Positions 51,945-60,636 of a stretch of DNA of 64,000 nt are shown here, piece by piece. The notes below the pieces were generated by a model that saw only the letters and a program-made list of their open reading frames with translations, was not told the DNA's origin and ran no database searches. A program made the translations under genes and the position numbers. Source of the stretch: Helicobacter turcicus (lineage in GTDB: Bacteria; Campylobacterota; Campylobacteria; Campylobacterales; Helicobacteraceae); assembly GCF_019711685.1 (NCBI RefSeq), contig NZ_JAIGYQ010000001.1:248001-312000 (forward strand). Reading direction: 5' to 3'. How positions within the stretch are numbered: the first letter of the stretch is position 1; each line of letters begins with the position of its first letter.

Positions 51945-52220
51945 TTATATAGCGGAGAGGTTTATTAAAAAATTAAAGGCGAGATTCTTTTTGTAAGTTT
52001 TTAACCACTGCAAGAAATTTAAAGAATCCGCCTCAATAAACGCGCTTCCAAGACGATAAGAAAAGGTTTGTTTTTCTTGTATTGCTTTCTTGTAATCTTC
52101 ATAGGATTCTAATGGGGGTAATTTCAAATGGGGTTTTTCTTGGATAATACGCGCATAAAATTTCGCTTCTCTTTTATGTCTTAATGCGATTACAGCAAGA
52201 ATAAAAGGCAATTTCAACAC
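51945..52220 (-). pseudogene. Out-of-frame C-terminal part of the phase-variable glycosyltransferase
   Basis: A frame of 91 codons that begins in the poly-G tract (GTG at 52220) and has no ribosome-binding site of its own. It reads LKLPFILAVIALRHKREAKF, then a basic, aromatic tail, like the C-terminal membrane-associating ends of Helicobacter LPS glycosyltransferases. With one extra G (or two fewer) in the tract it joins the upstream frame, giving a protein of about 403 residues. As sequenced it is separated and probably untranslated. It is a switch-off part, not true decay. Confidence 0.75.
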
Positions 52221-53155
52221 CCCCCCCCACTTTTGTAATTATTAACCATTGCAAATCCGAGTTTATAGGAGAGATGGTAGCGGATTCTTTCAAAACCATA
52301 AGTTGTCTTTGCGATAAATCCTTCTGTATTTAGACTACCGCCGGCTTTTAGCCATTGTTTGTAATAGAGATTCCATTCATTCCAAATTTGATTACAAAGT
52401 TGATTATTCCAAAAGCGATTTTTTTTGCCATATGCGTGGATTAAGATGGGTTCACGATTTGCACGCCATAGCACACTACCTGCATAACGACTATCTAAGT
52501 TTTTAATCTTTAATTTTTTCTCAAAAACAAGCAAGGAAAAAATAGCTTGGTCATTTATAATATTTAGCGCACTTTGGTGATAAATAAAATCATAGCATCC
52601 CAAAGGATTTTCTAATATGTCATTAAAAACTATAATCCCTGTTCTAAAAATATTACGATTAGCAAATTCTTGTGGAGCAGAAGGAAAGCTCGCCTTAAGT
52701 GGGTTTTTACCACCATTGGCAGCTAGCACATAACCTTGCTTTCTTAAATCTTTTAAATGCCCAATTTCTTGAAGCAATAAAATATCAAAATCTAAATACA
52801 CTATACATTCGCATTCACTTAAGAATCTAAAACCTTCAAAACAAGCATACACCATATGTGTCCAACGCGACAAAAATTGATTGTTATGTAAATCAATAGG
52901 AGTTTTTGCAAAAGCGTTTAATCTCTTTAAAAAATCCTCTTTACTAAAGGATTCAAAATGCACTTTACTACTCCCAGCAACTTTACATAAAGCCTCTTGA
53001 TCGCTAGGGCTAAAACCATCGTGAATACAATAAAAAATATCCACATCTTGCCCATTTTCTTGCATTTTCTGCTTAATATTTACTATTAATGCCCCAATCA
53101 CAAAGGCAGAATCACAAGTGGCACACAACAATATCCCAAAGGAATGTTTTTTCAT
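52214..53155 (-). CDS. GT8-like glycosyltransferase, truncated by the poly-G tract
   Basis: A glycosyltransferase resembling family 8 (LgtC-like), probably adding hexoses to LPS or another surface glycan. The N-terminal strand is GILLCATCDSAFVIGALIVN, the metal-binding DxD is in IVYLDFDILLLQEI, and the middle has NIFRTGIIVFND and NDQAIFSLLV, as in GT8 enzymes. The frame ends with YKSGGGC and a TGA caused by a run of nine G. The catalytic part (about 280 aa) is complete, but the basic C-terminal tail is in another frame. The ATG at 53155 follows AGAGG. Confidence 0.85.
   Translation of the reverse strand: MKKHSFGILLCATCDSAFVIGALIVNIKQKMQENGQDVDIFYCIHDGFSPSDQEALCKVAGSSKVHFESFSKEDFLKRLNAFAKTPIDLHNNQFLSRWTHMVYACFEGFRFLSECECIVYLDFDILLLQEIGHLKDLRKQGYVLAANGGKNPLKASFPSAPQEFANRNIFRTGIIVFNDILENPLGCYDFIYHQSALNIINDQAIFSLLVFEKKLKIKNLDSRYAGSVLWRANREPILIHAYGKKNRFWNNQLCNQIWNEWNLYYKQWLKAGGSLNTEGFIAKTTYGFERIRYHLSYKLGFAMVNNYKSGGGC
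52220..52228 (-). repeat. Poly-G tract (nine G on the coding strand)
   Basis: Nine consecutive C on the plus strand, inside the coding frame of a glycosyltransferase (codons GGG GGG GGG, then TGT TGA). In DNA this AT-rich a nine-base G run is exceptional. Such tracts are the classic slipped-strand contingency signals of Helicobacter and Campylobacter surface glycan genes. Confidence 0.95.
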
Positions 53156-53325
53156 TTTTACCTCTTTTGCAAAAGCATATTCTACAATAATTTTTAAGCT
53201 TTTTATTAGGACGGCTTATGCTATTAGGGAGACACTCTTCGCCGAATTTAGTTATGCAACTAGAAATACCCCAATTTATGCGTGATAAATCTCTAGCTCT
53301 TTAATTAGAATAAACTAATTATTAT

Positions 53326-55188
53326 TTAATCCTCAATATAATTCTTAAGCTTTCTTCCTACTTTTGGATGTTTGAGTTTTTTTATCGCACTAGATTCTAT
53401 TTGTCTAACTCTCTCTCTTGTTACGTTTAATTCTTTTCCGATCTCTTCTAGTGTTCTATCAGATTCGTCGTCTAATAATCCAAAACGCATACGAATAACT
53501 GCTTTTTCTCTTTCATTAAGCTGGTCTAATACATCATCAATTTGGCTTTTTAAATCTTCTTTTAAAATATGTTCCATTGGTCCAATAGAACTTTTATCTT
53601 CTACAAAGTCACCAAACTTACCATCTTCTCCATTTCCAATAGGAGCTTCAAGGCTAATAGGTTCTTTTGTGATTTTAATCACATTTTTAACTTTATCTAT
53701 TGGTAAACCTACTTCTTCTGCAATTTTTTCTAAGTCAGGTTCTTTACCTTCTTCTTGTAAAAATTTACGCATAATTTTATTAATGCGGTTAATGGTTTCA
53801 ATCATATGGATAGGGATTCTAATAGTGCGGGCTTGGTCAGCAATCGCCCTTGAAATTGCTTGACGAATCCACCAAGTCGCGTAAGTTGAAAAACGATAGC
53901 CCTTTTTATATTCAAACTTATCCACAGCTTTCATTAAGCCAATATTACCCTCTTGAATTAAATCTAAAAAAGGAAGTCCCCTATTTGTATAACGTTTTGC
54001 AATACTCACGACAAGCCTTAGATTAGATTTTGCCATTTTTGTTTTTGCTTTATCTGCAATATCTTTACCTCTTTTGATTTGCTCTAAAATTTGTTTAAGC
54101 TTCTCTGGCTCTAAATCGAAGCTTCCCTCACTTGCAACTTTTGTTTGAAAGAGTTTTTTAATCTCCATATAGGTTGATACCATTGTGGCTTCTGGAACTG
54201 CTGCTGTAATCTCCGCTTTATTCATTTCTGTAATATTGTCCAAAATTTTTTTATGGTTTGCAAGTAAAATATCATTAAAAAGGGGGAGGCGGTATTCTAG
54301 ACGCTTTAATTCTTTGTCAAATCCCTCATCACTTTTAATAGTGTTTTCCATAGCTTTAACAAGTTCATTGATTAACTTACTTGTAGGACCTAAATCTAAA
54401 AGCTTTTCTTTTAAAAATTGTTTTTTATGCGCTAGAGTTAGGAGATAGAGCATATCTTTAGAATTTTCATTGCCCTTTTCTTGTTCCCAGGTCTTTAGCC
54501 AATCTTTTTTTGCTTTTTCTAACGCTTTAAAGCTTACAAGGACTTTTTCTACCCGTTTTTGATCCTTTTTAGAAATAGACTTTTTGGATTCCTCATTTTC
54601 CTCGCTCTCACTCTCCTCACCTTCATTTTCCTCACTCTCGCTCTCCTCACCTTCATTTTCCTCTTCATCGTCAAAACTTTTAAAAAGCTCTTTAACTCTT
54701 CTTTCTCTATTGATTAAAGCTTCTTTATAGTCTAAAATAAAATCAATCAAATACGGCACAGAACAAATTGCATCTAAGATAATATTTTCCCCAAGTTCTA
54801 TGTTTTTGCTAAGTTCTATTTCCTCATCTCTTGTTAATAATGGAATCTGTCCCATTTCTCTTAAATACATCCTAACAGGGCTATCACTTCTGCTCCATTC
54901 TAGAAGCTCTCTTTCTTTCATAAAATCAAATTCATCTTCTAATTCTTCATCTAAAAGACGTTTTTTATCTTCTTTAATCTTTCTAGCTTCATCTTGATTT
55001 AAAATCTTTGCAACTTCTGAAGCAGACATTAATTGCTTCTTGTATTTTTTTGCTAATTCACCTACTCTTTTTGCTTGTGCTGCTGTTGGAAGTTTTCCTA
55101 AAACTTGTGCAACTTTTTCATAAGAAACATATTTAGTGGCATTTTGAAACAACTCATCAAGTTGTTGATTGATAGTTTTTGCAGACAT
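53326..55188 (-). CDS. rpoD: RNA polymerase sigma factor RpoD (sigma-80)
   Basis: Primary sigma factor. Region 1.2 is [24 protein letters not shown]. Region 2 has [40 protein letters not shown] and [22 protein letters not shown]. Region 4.2 is [22 protein letters not shown]. The start is put at ATG 55188 ([11 protein letters not shown], 620 aa) behind GGAG; a TTG 27 bases upstream has no site. The non-conserved part between regions 1.2 and 2 holds an acidic tandem repeat. Confidence 0.97.
   Translation of the reverse strand: MSAKTINQQLDELFQNATKYVSYEKVAQVLGKLPTAAQAKRVGELAKKYKKQLMSASEVAKILNQDEARKIKEDKKRLLDEELEDEFDFMKERELLEWSRSDSPVRMYLREMGQIPLLTRDEEIELSKNIELGENIILDAICSVPYLIDFILDYKEALINRERRVKELFKSFDDEEENEGEESESEENEGEESESEENEESKKSISKKDQKRVEKVLVSFKALEKAKKDWLKTWEQEKGNENSKDMLYLLTLAHKKQFLKEKLLDLGPTSKLINELVKAMENTIKSDEGFDKELKRLEYRLPLFNDILLANHKKILDNITEMNKAEITAAVPEATMVSTYMEIKKLFQTKVASEGSFDLEPEKLKQILEQIKRGKDIADKAKTKMAKSNLRLVVSIAKRYTNRGLPFLDLIQEGNIGLMKAVDKFEYKKGYRFSTYATWWIRQAISRAIADQARTIRIPIHMIETINRINKIMRKFLQEEGKEPDLEKIAEEVGLPIDKVKNVIKITKEPISLEAPIGNGEDGKFGDFVEDKSSIGPMEHILKEDLKSQIDDVLDQLNEREKAVIRMRFGLLDDESDRTLEEIGKELNVTRERVRQIESSAIKKLKHPKVGRKLKNYIED
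54592..54660 (-). repeat. Tandem 30-bp acidic repeat in rpoD
   Basis: Two 30-bp units (54601-54630 and 54631-54660), differing at two positions, plus a partial unit (54592-54600). They encode [10 protein letters not shown] twice, followed by EENEE. The repeat lies in the sigma non-conserved region. Confidence 0.9.
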
Positions 55189-55281
55189 TAGGAACTCCAA
55201 AAGATTAGAATGCAATTAGATTATTTTAAGGTAATTGAAAATTGGGCATTATAGCGAAATTTATTAAAAACAGGGTTAATC

Positions 55282-56064
55282 TTAACGAAATCTCCAACAC
55301 TCTTTAATGTCTTTTAAATATTTTTTATCAACCTCTGCAATTAACAATTCTTCTCTATCTCCTAAACAATCAATAATCTCACCATTTGGAGAGACAAATA
55401 AGGAATCTCCATAAAAGTTCCATAAAGTTTGCGTTGGAACATCTTGATACTGCCCAATGCGATTTGCACGCAAAATGTAACAACTATTCAAAAAAGCACG
55501 CATTTTAATAATGCTTCTCCAACGCAAAGAGGAATCAAAAGTAGAAGCAGTTGGCAAAAGCACACAATCTACATTTTCAGCCTTTAGTTTAATCCAGAAA
55601 TCATCAAAATGCAATTCATATCCAAACACAACTGCAAATTTAAACCCACCCACATTAAAAATTGGAGGCATTTTAGGATGTTTTGGCATTGTGTTTGCAA
55701 AAAAATCTGCTTCATTCCAATGCGCATAAGGCATTAATTTTTGTGCGCGATAGCTTAATGCCTTGCCCTTATTCAAAATAAGAATTGTTTTGTAAATCTT
55801 ATCTTTCACCACTTCAAAAATGGGTGCTACCATTACAATATTATACTTTGCGGAGAGCTTCAAAATTCCATCTGTCTCTTTTTTAATCTTCTCTAGTGTG
55901 TGTGCCTTTTTCCCACGTCCCATCTCTAAATCTTTAAAAAACGGATTTAGTAAATATTCGCCAAATAAAATTACTCTTGCTTTTGTATCTACCGCAGCTT
56001 TAATATAAGATTCTATCTCACTTTGGGTGCGTGTATTTGAGAGTTGCAATGCAGAGATTTTCAT
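55282..56064 (-). CDS. Nitrilase-fold protein lacking the catalytic Cys
   Basis: A carbon-nitrogen hydrolase superfamily protein of 260 residues. The catalytic Glu (E36, in VILFGEYLLNPF) and Lys (K109, in YRAQKLMPY) are in place. The nucleophile position, normally Cys in a CYD/CYE context, is Gly148 (AVVFGYELHF, codon at 55621-55623). The usual amidase chemistry is therefore unlikely. It may bind a ligand or use another residue. ATG at 56064 abuts the xseB stop. H. pylori also has a nitrilase-like gene beside xseB; whether it shares the Gly I cannot check. Confidence 0.8.
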   Translation of the reverse strand: MKISALQLSNTRTQSEIESYIKAAVDTKARVILFGEYLLNPFFKDLEMGRGKKAHTLEKIKKETDGILKLSAKYNIVMVAPIFEVVKDKIYKTILILNKGKALSYRAQKLMPYAHWNEADFFANTMPKHPKMPPIFNVGGFKFAVVFGYELHFDDFWIKLKAENVDCVLLPTASTFDSSLRWRSIIKMRAFLNSCYILRANRIGQYQDVPTQTLWNFYGDSLFVSPNGEIIDCLGDREELLIAEVDKKYLKDIKECWRFR

Positions 56065-56268
56065 TTAGGATTCCTTTGTGTATTGCATTTTTAGGTTTTC
56101 GCACTGCACTTGTGCGCTTTCTAACATTTTTTGTGCTTTTTGTAGATTTTCCATACCATTTTTATATAATTCTAAACTTTCATTTAAACTAATGTTTTCA
56201 TCGCCTAACTTTTCTAAGCATTGTGTAACATTTCCTAAATATTCTTCAAAATTCAATATCTGCTCCAT
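56065..56268 (-). CDS. xseB: Exodeoxyribonuclease VII small subunit
   Basis: A 67-residue helical protein that binds XseA to form exonuclease VII. It reads NFEEYLGNVTQCLEKLGDENISLNESLELYKNGMENL, which matches the family pattern F-E-x2-L-x4-V-x2-L-E-x4-S-L-x-E-S-L-x2-Y-x2-G. ATG 56268 is 5-6 bases after AAGGAG; a GTG at 56274 is too close to that site. It sits between pflA and the nitrilase-fold gene, with zero gap to the latter. Confidence 0.9.
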   Translation of the reverse strand: MEQILNFEEYLGNVTQCLEKLGDENISLNESLELYKNGMENLQKAQKMLESAQVQCENLKMQYTKES

Positions 56269-56277
56269 TTCCACTCC

Positions 56278-58674
56278 TTATTGTTCATTTTCTAATAATT
56301 TTTTCGCATCAACACATAAATTTTTCCAAGGGGATTCTGCATTTATAGTCTCACACTTTCCATAGGATTCCACTGCTGCCTTTTTATCGCCTAGTTTATC
56401 ATGTAGATAACCTTGTAAATAGTAAATCTGAATCTTTTCTGTGTCTTTATTTGCATGTAATTCTGCCTTTTGTAACATTTCAAGGGATTCTTCAAATTTT
56501 CCCTCACGATTTAGTGCTTCTACCACCCCAAGCTCTACCCAAGGTGAATACTCATAACGTTCATGCATTTCTTGTAAATCCATCAAGTTCTTTGCATACA
56601 CTTTAATTGCTGTGTCATCTTTACGTGCTAATGCATCTTGAAGCATCACGCGATATACTTCGATCATTTTATTGCTATTTTTTAAACTATCCTCCAAACG
56701 TGGCAGCAGCTTAAAAGCTTCTTCATTATTTCCCTGTCTTATTTGTGCCATAAAGAGAACCCACGCACTATCGTTATGTTTTGGGTCGCTTAGCAATCTT
56801 AGAGTATCACGTGCTGCAAGAGCCGCTTTTGGATAATCTTGCAAAGAATATTCCACCCATGCCAAACGATAAAGCCATTCCTCTTTTTGCTTTGGTGTGT
56901 TAGCCTGTGTAGATTTCTCTCTAGCAATCTGCAATGCTGGGATAAACTGCTTATTTGCATACAAACAATCAAAGAGTTTTAAAAATTCATAATCTTGTAA
57001 TAAAAGCTTATCCCCATATAAACCCCCGTAATACGCTGCTTCTTTACAATTCCCAGCCTCTAACGTCTTTTTAGTTAGTGCGCTTGTTGCATTAATAAGC
57101 ACAGGCATGTTCTCGCCAAGCACTCTATCAAGTTCTTCCCTCATTCTAAACACACTTAAATAATCCCCCAAATCATAATAAGTCTGCGCCTTTTTCTCTA
57201 ACGCGATCCTCTCCTCTTCCTTGCCCTTATAGTTTGCAATTACATAATCATAGTGCTCCAAGCGCTTTGTTGCATTGCTTTCATTATCATCTAAAAGCAG
57301 TGCATCATCAAGCTTTTTAATCTCTTCGCGCTCACTCTCACTTTCACTTTCACTTAGAAACATTTGGTAATACTTATGTGCCTTTTGCAAATCTCCTGCT
57401 TTATCAAACCACATTGCCATATCTTTTAACATAGGCAAATACAAAGGCTCGGTTTTATCTTCAAAGGAATTAAACATCACTTCTAGCACTTTTGCAGGCG
57501 TTTCATAAACTCCAAACTCCGCCCAAGATTGCATCATCGTATAATACTTTGGCACATCTTGCAAAAAAAAGTTAGGATTTGCCTCTAAAGTATCATTAAG
57601 ATACTTCTCTGCTCTTTTTTTCTCTCCCTCCTTGCGATAATAATCTCCTAAGAGCACAGAAGCAAGAGATGCCACTTCTAAATCTCTTGTTTCATTAAGC
57701 ACAGATTCATACATTTCAAGCACAACCTTACGATCACCACGTGCATACAAATGCTCTCCATAATTAAGCCTTGCTAAAAGCTCATATTTATCGCCTTTAT
57801 ATTCATTAAATAGGCGGTCATAATAGTATTTTGCTTCTTCAAAAAACTTCATCTCTGCATAAGTTTTTGCTATAATAAACAACACTTGTGGCACATGAAT
57901 ATCCGTAGGATACGCCCCAAGCCAAGCTTTACCAAGAGCAACAACATCCTCGTAATTCTCTACATTATACATCCCATCAAGAGCTACCAAGCGCAGATAC
58001 AACACATCACGCTTAAAAATTGTCTCTGGATAGATTCCAAGCATTTCATCAATAGTGCTTAGTGCCTCTGCATAAGAACCCCTCTCCACGAAGGATTGCA
58101 CATTTAAAAAATAATCCTTATCTCTACCTACTTGATTATCCATAGGACGCATTTGCGCATCAAGTACACCAATGCTTGGAACTTCATCAAAACGCATTGG
58201 AAAATTGATTCCATAGCTTGGTTTATCGTTTAAAAACGGAATCTCACCTTCATAGCCCAAAATCTGCCAACGCCTAGATTTCGCATTATTCTCCATTGGG
58301 ACACGCTGATTACTTGATAACTCAAATTCTGTGTTGTAAAGCTTCATTTTTTTGTTCATCTTAGGAGTGATTTTTAGACTAAAACCATTTGTATTATCAT
58401 TAAAAAGCTCCGGAGTAATGGAGAAAAACAGCGTCTCACTGCGTTGAAATCGTGAAAGTAAAGGCGCATCAAAATTACAAATAATTGCACTCACTTCAGA
58501 AGCCCTATCTAATTCCTCATAACACGCAAAAGGTTTATCATCACGCAAGTTTAGCACTGCAAAATTACGATTTGCCTCTCTCCCACTATCAACATAAAAC
58601 TCAAGCCCAAAAGCCTTTGCAAACAACATTGCTAAGAGTATCAAGAAATATCCAAAACGCTTAAAATCCGCCAA
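56278..58674 (-). CDS. pflA: Paralysed-flagella protein PflA (motor scaffold)
   Basis: Periplasmic TPR protein that forms part of the medial disk scaffold of the wide epsilonproteobacterial flagellar motor, with PflB; mutants build flagella that do not rotate. It has 798 residues, the expected size. The signal peptide is in RFGYFLILLAMLFAKAFG, followed by an N-terminal beta-rich domain (about 25-190). Many TPR units follow (for example YAEALSTIDEMLGIYPET and PQVLFIIAKTYAEMKFFEEAKYYYDRL). Its place close to the end of the nuo operon matches Campylobacter and H. pylori. The start is TTG behind AGGAAAAG. Confidence 0.85.
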   Translation of the reverse strand: MADFKRFGYFLILLAMLFAKAFGLEFYVDSGREANRNFAVLNLRDDKPFACYEELDRASEVSAIICNFDAPLLSRFQRSETLFFSITPELFNDNTNGFSLKITPKMNKKMKLYNTEFELSSNQRVPMENNAKSRRWQILGYEGEIPFLNDKPSYGINFPMRFDEVPSIGVLDAQMRPMDNQVGRDKDYFLNVQSFVERGSYAEALSTIDEMLGIYPETIFKRDVLYLRLVALDGMYNVENYEDVVALGKAWLGAYPTDIHVPQVLFIIAKTYAEMKFFEEAKYYYDRLFNEYKGDKYELLARLNYGEHLYARGDRKVVLEMYESVLNETRDLEVASLASVLLGDYYRKEGEKKRAEKYLNDTLEANPNFFLQDVPKYYTMMQSWAEFGVYETPAKVLEVMFNSFEDKTEPLYLPMLKDMAMWFDKAGDLQKAHKYYQMFLSESESESEREEIKKLDDALLLDDNESNATKRLEHYDYVIANYKGKEEERIALEKKAQTYYDLGDYLSVFRMREELDRVLGENMPVLINATSALTKKTLEAGNCKEAAYYGGLYGDKLLLQDYEFLKLFDCLYANKQFIPALQIAREKSTQANTPKQKEEWLYRLAWVEYSLQDYPKAALAARDTLRLLSDPKHNDSAWVLFMAQIRQGNNEEAFKLLPRLEDSLKNSNKMIEVYRVMLQDALARKDDTAIKVYAKNLMDLQEMHERYEYSPWVELGVVEALNREGKFEESLEMLQKAELHANKDTEKIQIYYLQGYLHDKLGDKKAAVESYGKCETINAESPWKNLCVDAKKLLENEQ

Positions 58675-58731
58675 CTCTTTTCCTAGAAATTTAATTACTC
58701 CATTATACTTTGTTTTGTTTAAAACTTCATT

Positions 58732-59874
58732 TTATGTGCTAACAAACTCAAAATATGTAATCTCTGCTCTTGCTAAAATCCGCATAGGTGGTCCCCAAAA
58801 ACCTGTGCCACGATTAACATAAATCTGCGTTTTTGGACCATGTTGGTATAATCCTTTTAGATAAGGTTGTTCAAGTCTTACAAGAAAGCTAAAAGGAAAA
58901 ATCTGTCCGCCATGTGTATGTCCGCTTAAAATCAAATCCACATTATGCTCCTCTTTAATCTCAAGGGCAAACTTTGGTTGGTGTGCAAGCAAAATGAGAG
59001 GAAAATGCGGAATCCTTTTTTGCAATGCCTCTTCTAAATTAGGCTCTAATGCATTAATGCGCCTCCCAAAAATATCATACACACCAGCTAAATTAAGCCT
59101 TGCCTCTCCTTTTTGAAGAAGGACGCAATCATTTTCAAGCACAACAATTCCTTTACTCTTAAGCGCATTCAGTAGAGGAGAAATGCTGTGAAAATACTCA
59201 TGATTTCCAAGTATAAAATACACACCAAGTGGTGCTTCTAGCCTTGTAAGCGCGTTGATAGCTTCTGGGACTTTGCTAATCTCTGTATCCACAATATCCC
59301 CAGTTAGCACAATAAAATCAGGTTTTAGTGCATTGACTTGAGCTACAATTTCTCCCACCACGTTTTCTTCAATCAATCCTCCAATGTGTAAATCACTAAT
59401 TTGCACAGCAGTCATCTTACCTCTAAACCCATTTAGCAGAATCCTAACCCTCTCCACCACAGGAGACAATCGTCCTTCTACCAATCCAAAGCCAAGATAA
59501 CCAAGCGCAAAGATTCCACTTGCAATGTTTAAAGAGTTTTGAAGAAAACCTCTGCGCTCTTGTGAAAACTTTGGAAAAAGAATTCCAATGAATCGCAAAA
59601 TTAGGGACAAAGTCTGATAAAGCAACATCACTACAAACAAGACAAAGCCCACTCCAATGGAGAGTGAAACTAAAAAATACACACTTTGGGGTAAATCCAC
59701 AAAATAGCGCCCACTAAAATACAACACCACACCAAAGAAATTAAAAACTAAAAAATATTTTAAAATCTTTAGCGGAATCCTAGTTTTTACAATTTGTTTT
59801 ATAAAGAAAAAATAGATTCCAATATGAAATCCAAAAAAAACCAAAAGAAATATAATAGGAAATAAATTTTTCAT
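58732..59874 (-). CDS. Membrane metallophosphoesterase (YkuE-like)
   Basis: About four membrane helices occupy the first 130 residues (for example FPIIFLLVFFGFHIGIYFFF), followed by a calcineurin-like phosphoesterase domain. The metal-binding motifs are all present: SDLHIGG, LTGDIVD, LGNHEYF, LLAHQP and LSGHTHGG. Relatives hydrolyse phosphodiesters such as UDP-diacylglucosamine or related lipids; the substrate is not known here. It follows the PilJ-type gene by 9 bp and precedes pflA by 57 bp. Confidence 0.9.
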   Translation of the reverse strand: MKNLFPIIFLLVFFGFHIGIYFFFIKQIVKTRIPLKILKYFLVFNFFGVVLYFSGRYFVDLPQSVYFLVSLSIGVGFVLFVVMLLYQTLSLILRFIGILFPKFSQERRGFLQNSLNIASGIFALGYLGFGLVEGRLSPVVERVRILLNGFRGKMTAVQISDLHIGGLIEENVVGEIVAQVNALKPDFIVLTGDIVDTEISKVPEAINALTRLEAPLGVYFILGNHEYFHSISPLLNALKSKGIVVLENDCVLLQKGEARLNLAGVYDIFGRRINALEPNLEEALQKRIPHFPLILLAHQPKFALEIKEEHNVDLILSGHTHGGQIFPFSFLVRLEQPYLKGLYQHGPKTQIYVNRGTGFWGPPMRILARAEITYFEFVST

Positions 59875-59883
59875 ACCAAAATC

Positions 59884-60528
59884 TTATCGACGCACTACAT
59901 TCCAAAGTAACAAAATCACTTGCACACCACAGATTAATAACCCTAAATACAAAAGCCATTCTATGTTACGCTCTTGCTCACGCAAAAATGTTTGCCCATA
60001 AATCTGTTGGCTAAGTGTAGCAAGCTCTAAGCTCGTTAATAATCCATCATCGCCTTCAAGTTGTTGTAATAATGTTTGATTAACTTGTAATACATCTTTA
60101 AAATTCGTTAGATAAAACATTTTATTTGCATTTTCTAAAAACTTCTCGATCTTAAACATTAGCCCACCACTACCAAAATACACATCATTTAGAGTAGAAT
60201 GCCCTTCCCTTCCTACAATAGTAGAGACTACGAAGTTTTGTAAAATTTGATGAATAGAACTAAGCTCATTAATGCAATACCTAAGCTCCAAAAACACATT
60301 TTGATTATTGCGCTTTAAGATATAATTTGTTGAGATGATTTGCGATAAAAATACGATTCTTTGTGCTAAAGCACGTTGTTTTCCACTAATATTAACATAA
60401 TAAAATGCTGTGTTTTGTTTTTGTATGATTTCTTGATTACTCTGTGTATAACACACGATTCCAACTCCTAAAATCACGCATAATAGAATCTCTAAGAGGA
60501 TAAACTTTTTACTTTGAAAAATACCCAA
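59884..60528 (-). CDS. Stand-alone PilJ-type (type IV pili MCP N-terminal) sensor domain protein
   Basis: A 214-residue protein with an N-terminal membrane helix (ILLEILLCVILGVGIVCYT), a helical periplasmic domain and a C-terminal helix (WLLYLGLLICGVQVILLLW) that ends only three residues before the stop. The segment YVNISGKQRALAQRIVFLSQII is the signature of the PilJ/NarX-like sensory helix bundle. There is no HAMP, kinase or methyl-accepting domain. The start is TTG behind GGGAGA. Function is unknown; it may signal through a partner. Confidence 0.75.
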   Translation of the reverse strand: MGIFQSKKFILLEILLCVILGVGIVCYTQSNQEIIQKQNTAFYYVNISGKQRALAQRIVFLSQIISTNYILKRNNQNVFLELRYCINELSSIHQILQNFVVSTIVGREGHSTLNDVYFGSGGLMFKIEKFLENANKMFYLTNFKDVLQVNQTLLQQLEGDDGLLTSLELATLSQQIYGQTFLREQERNIEWLLYLGLLICGVQVILLLWNVVRR

Positions 60529-60568
60529 CCATTCTCCCTATAAAATAAATCCGCGTATTGTATTATCT

Positions 60569-60608
60569 TTGATAAAATTTATCAATAAAAATGTGTTAAA
60601 ATTAACAC
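60569..60608. promoter_or_regulatory. Two adjacent palindromes in a divergent intergenic region
   Basis: TTGATAAAATTTATCAA (60569-60585) is a perfect 17-bp palindrome around one central base. GTGTTAAAATTAACAC (60593-60608) has 7-bp arms around AA. Both lie between the divergent PilJ-type and lipoprotein genes. The second contains TAAAAT, a possible -10 of the lipoprotein gene. Repressor operators are a reasonable reading. Confidence 0.5.
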
Positions 60609-60636
60609 TTATAAATCTAAAAGAGAAGGAAAACTT

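Noticed and set aside
53372-53863. A 163-codon plus-strand frame inside rpoD
   Set aside because: Antisense to the conserved sigma regions 3 and 4; Ser/Ile-rich composition is typical of a shadow frame.
60569-60585. FNR/CRP-type operator
   Set aside because: The half sites TTGAT and ATCAA are 7 bases apart instead of 4, so the spacing is wrong for that family.
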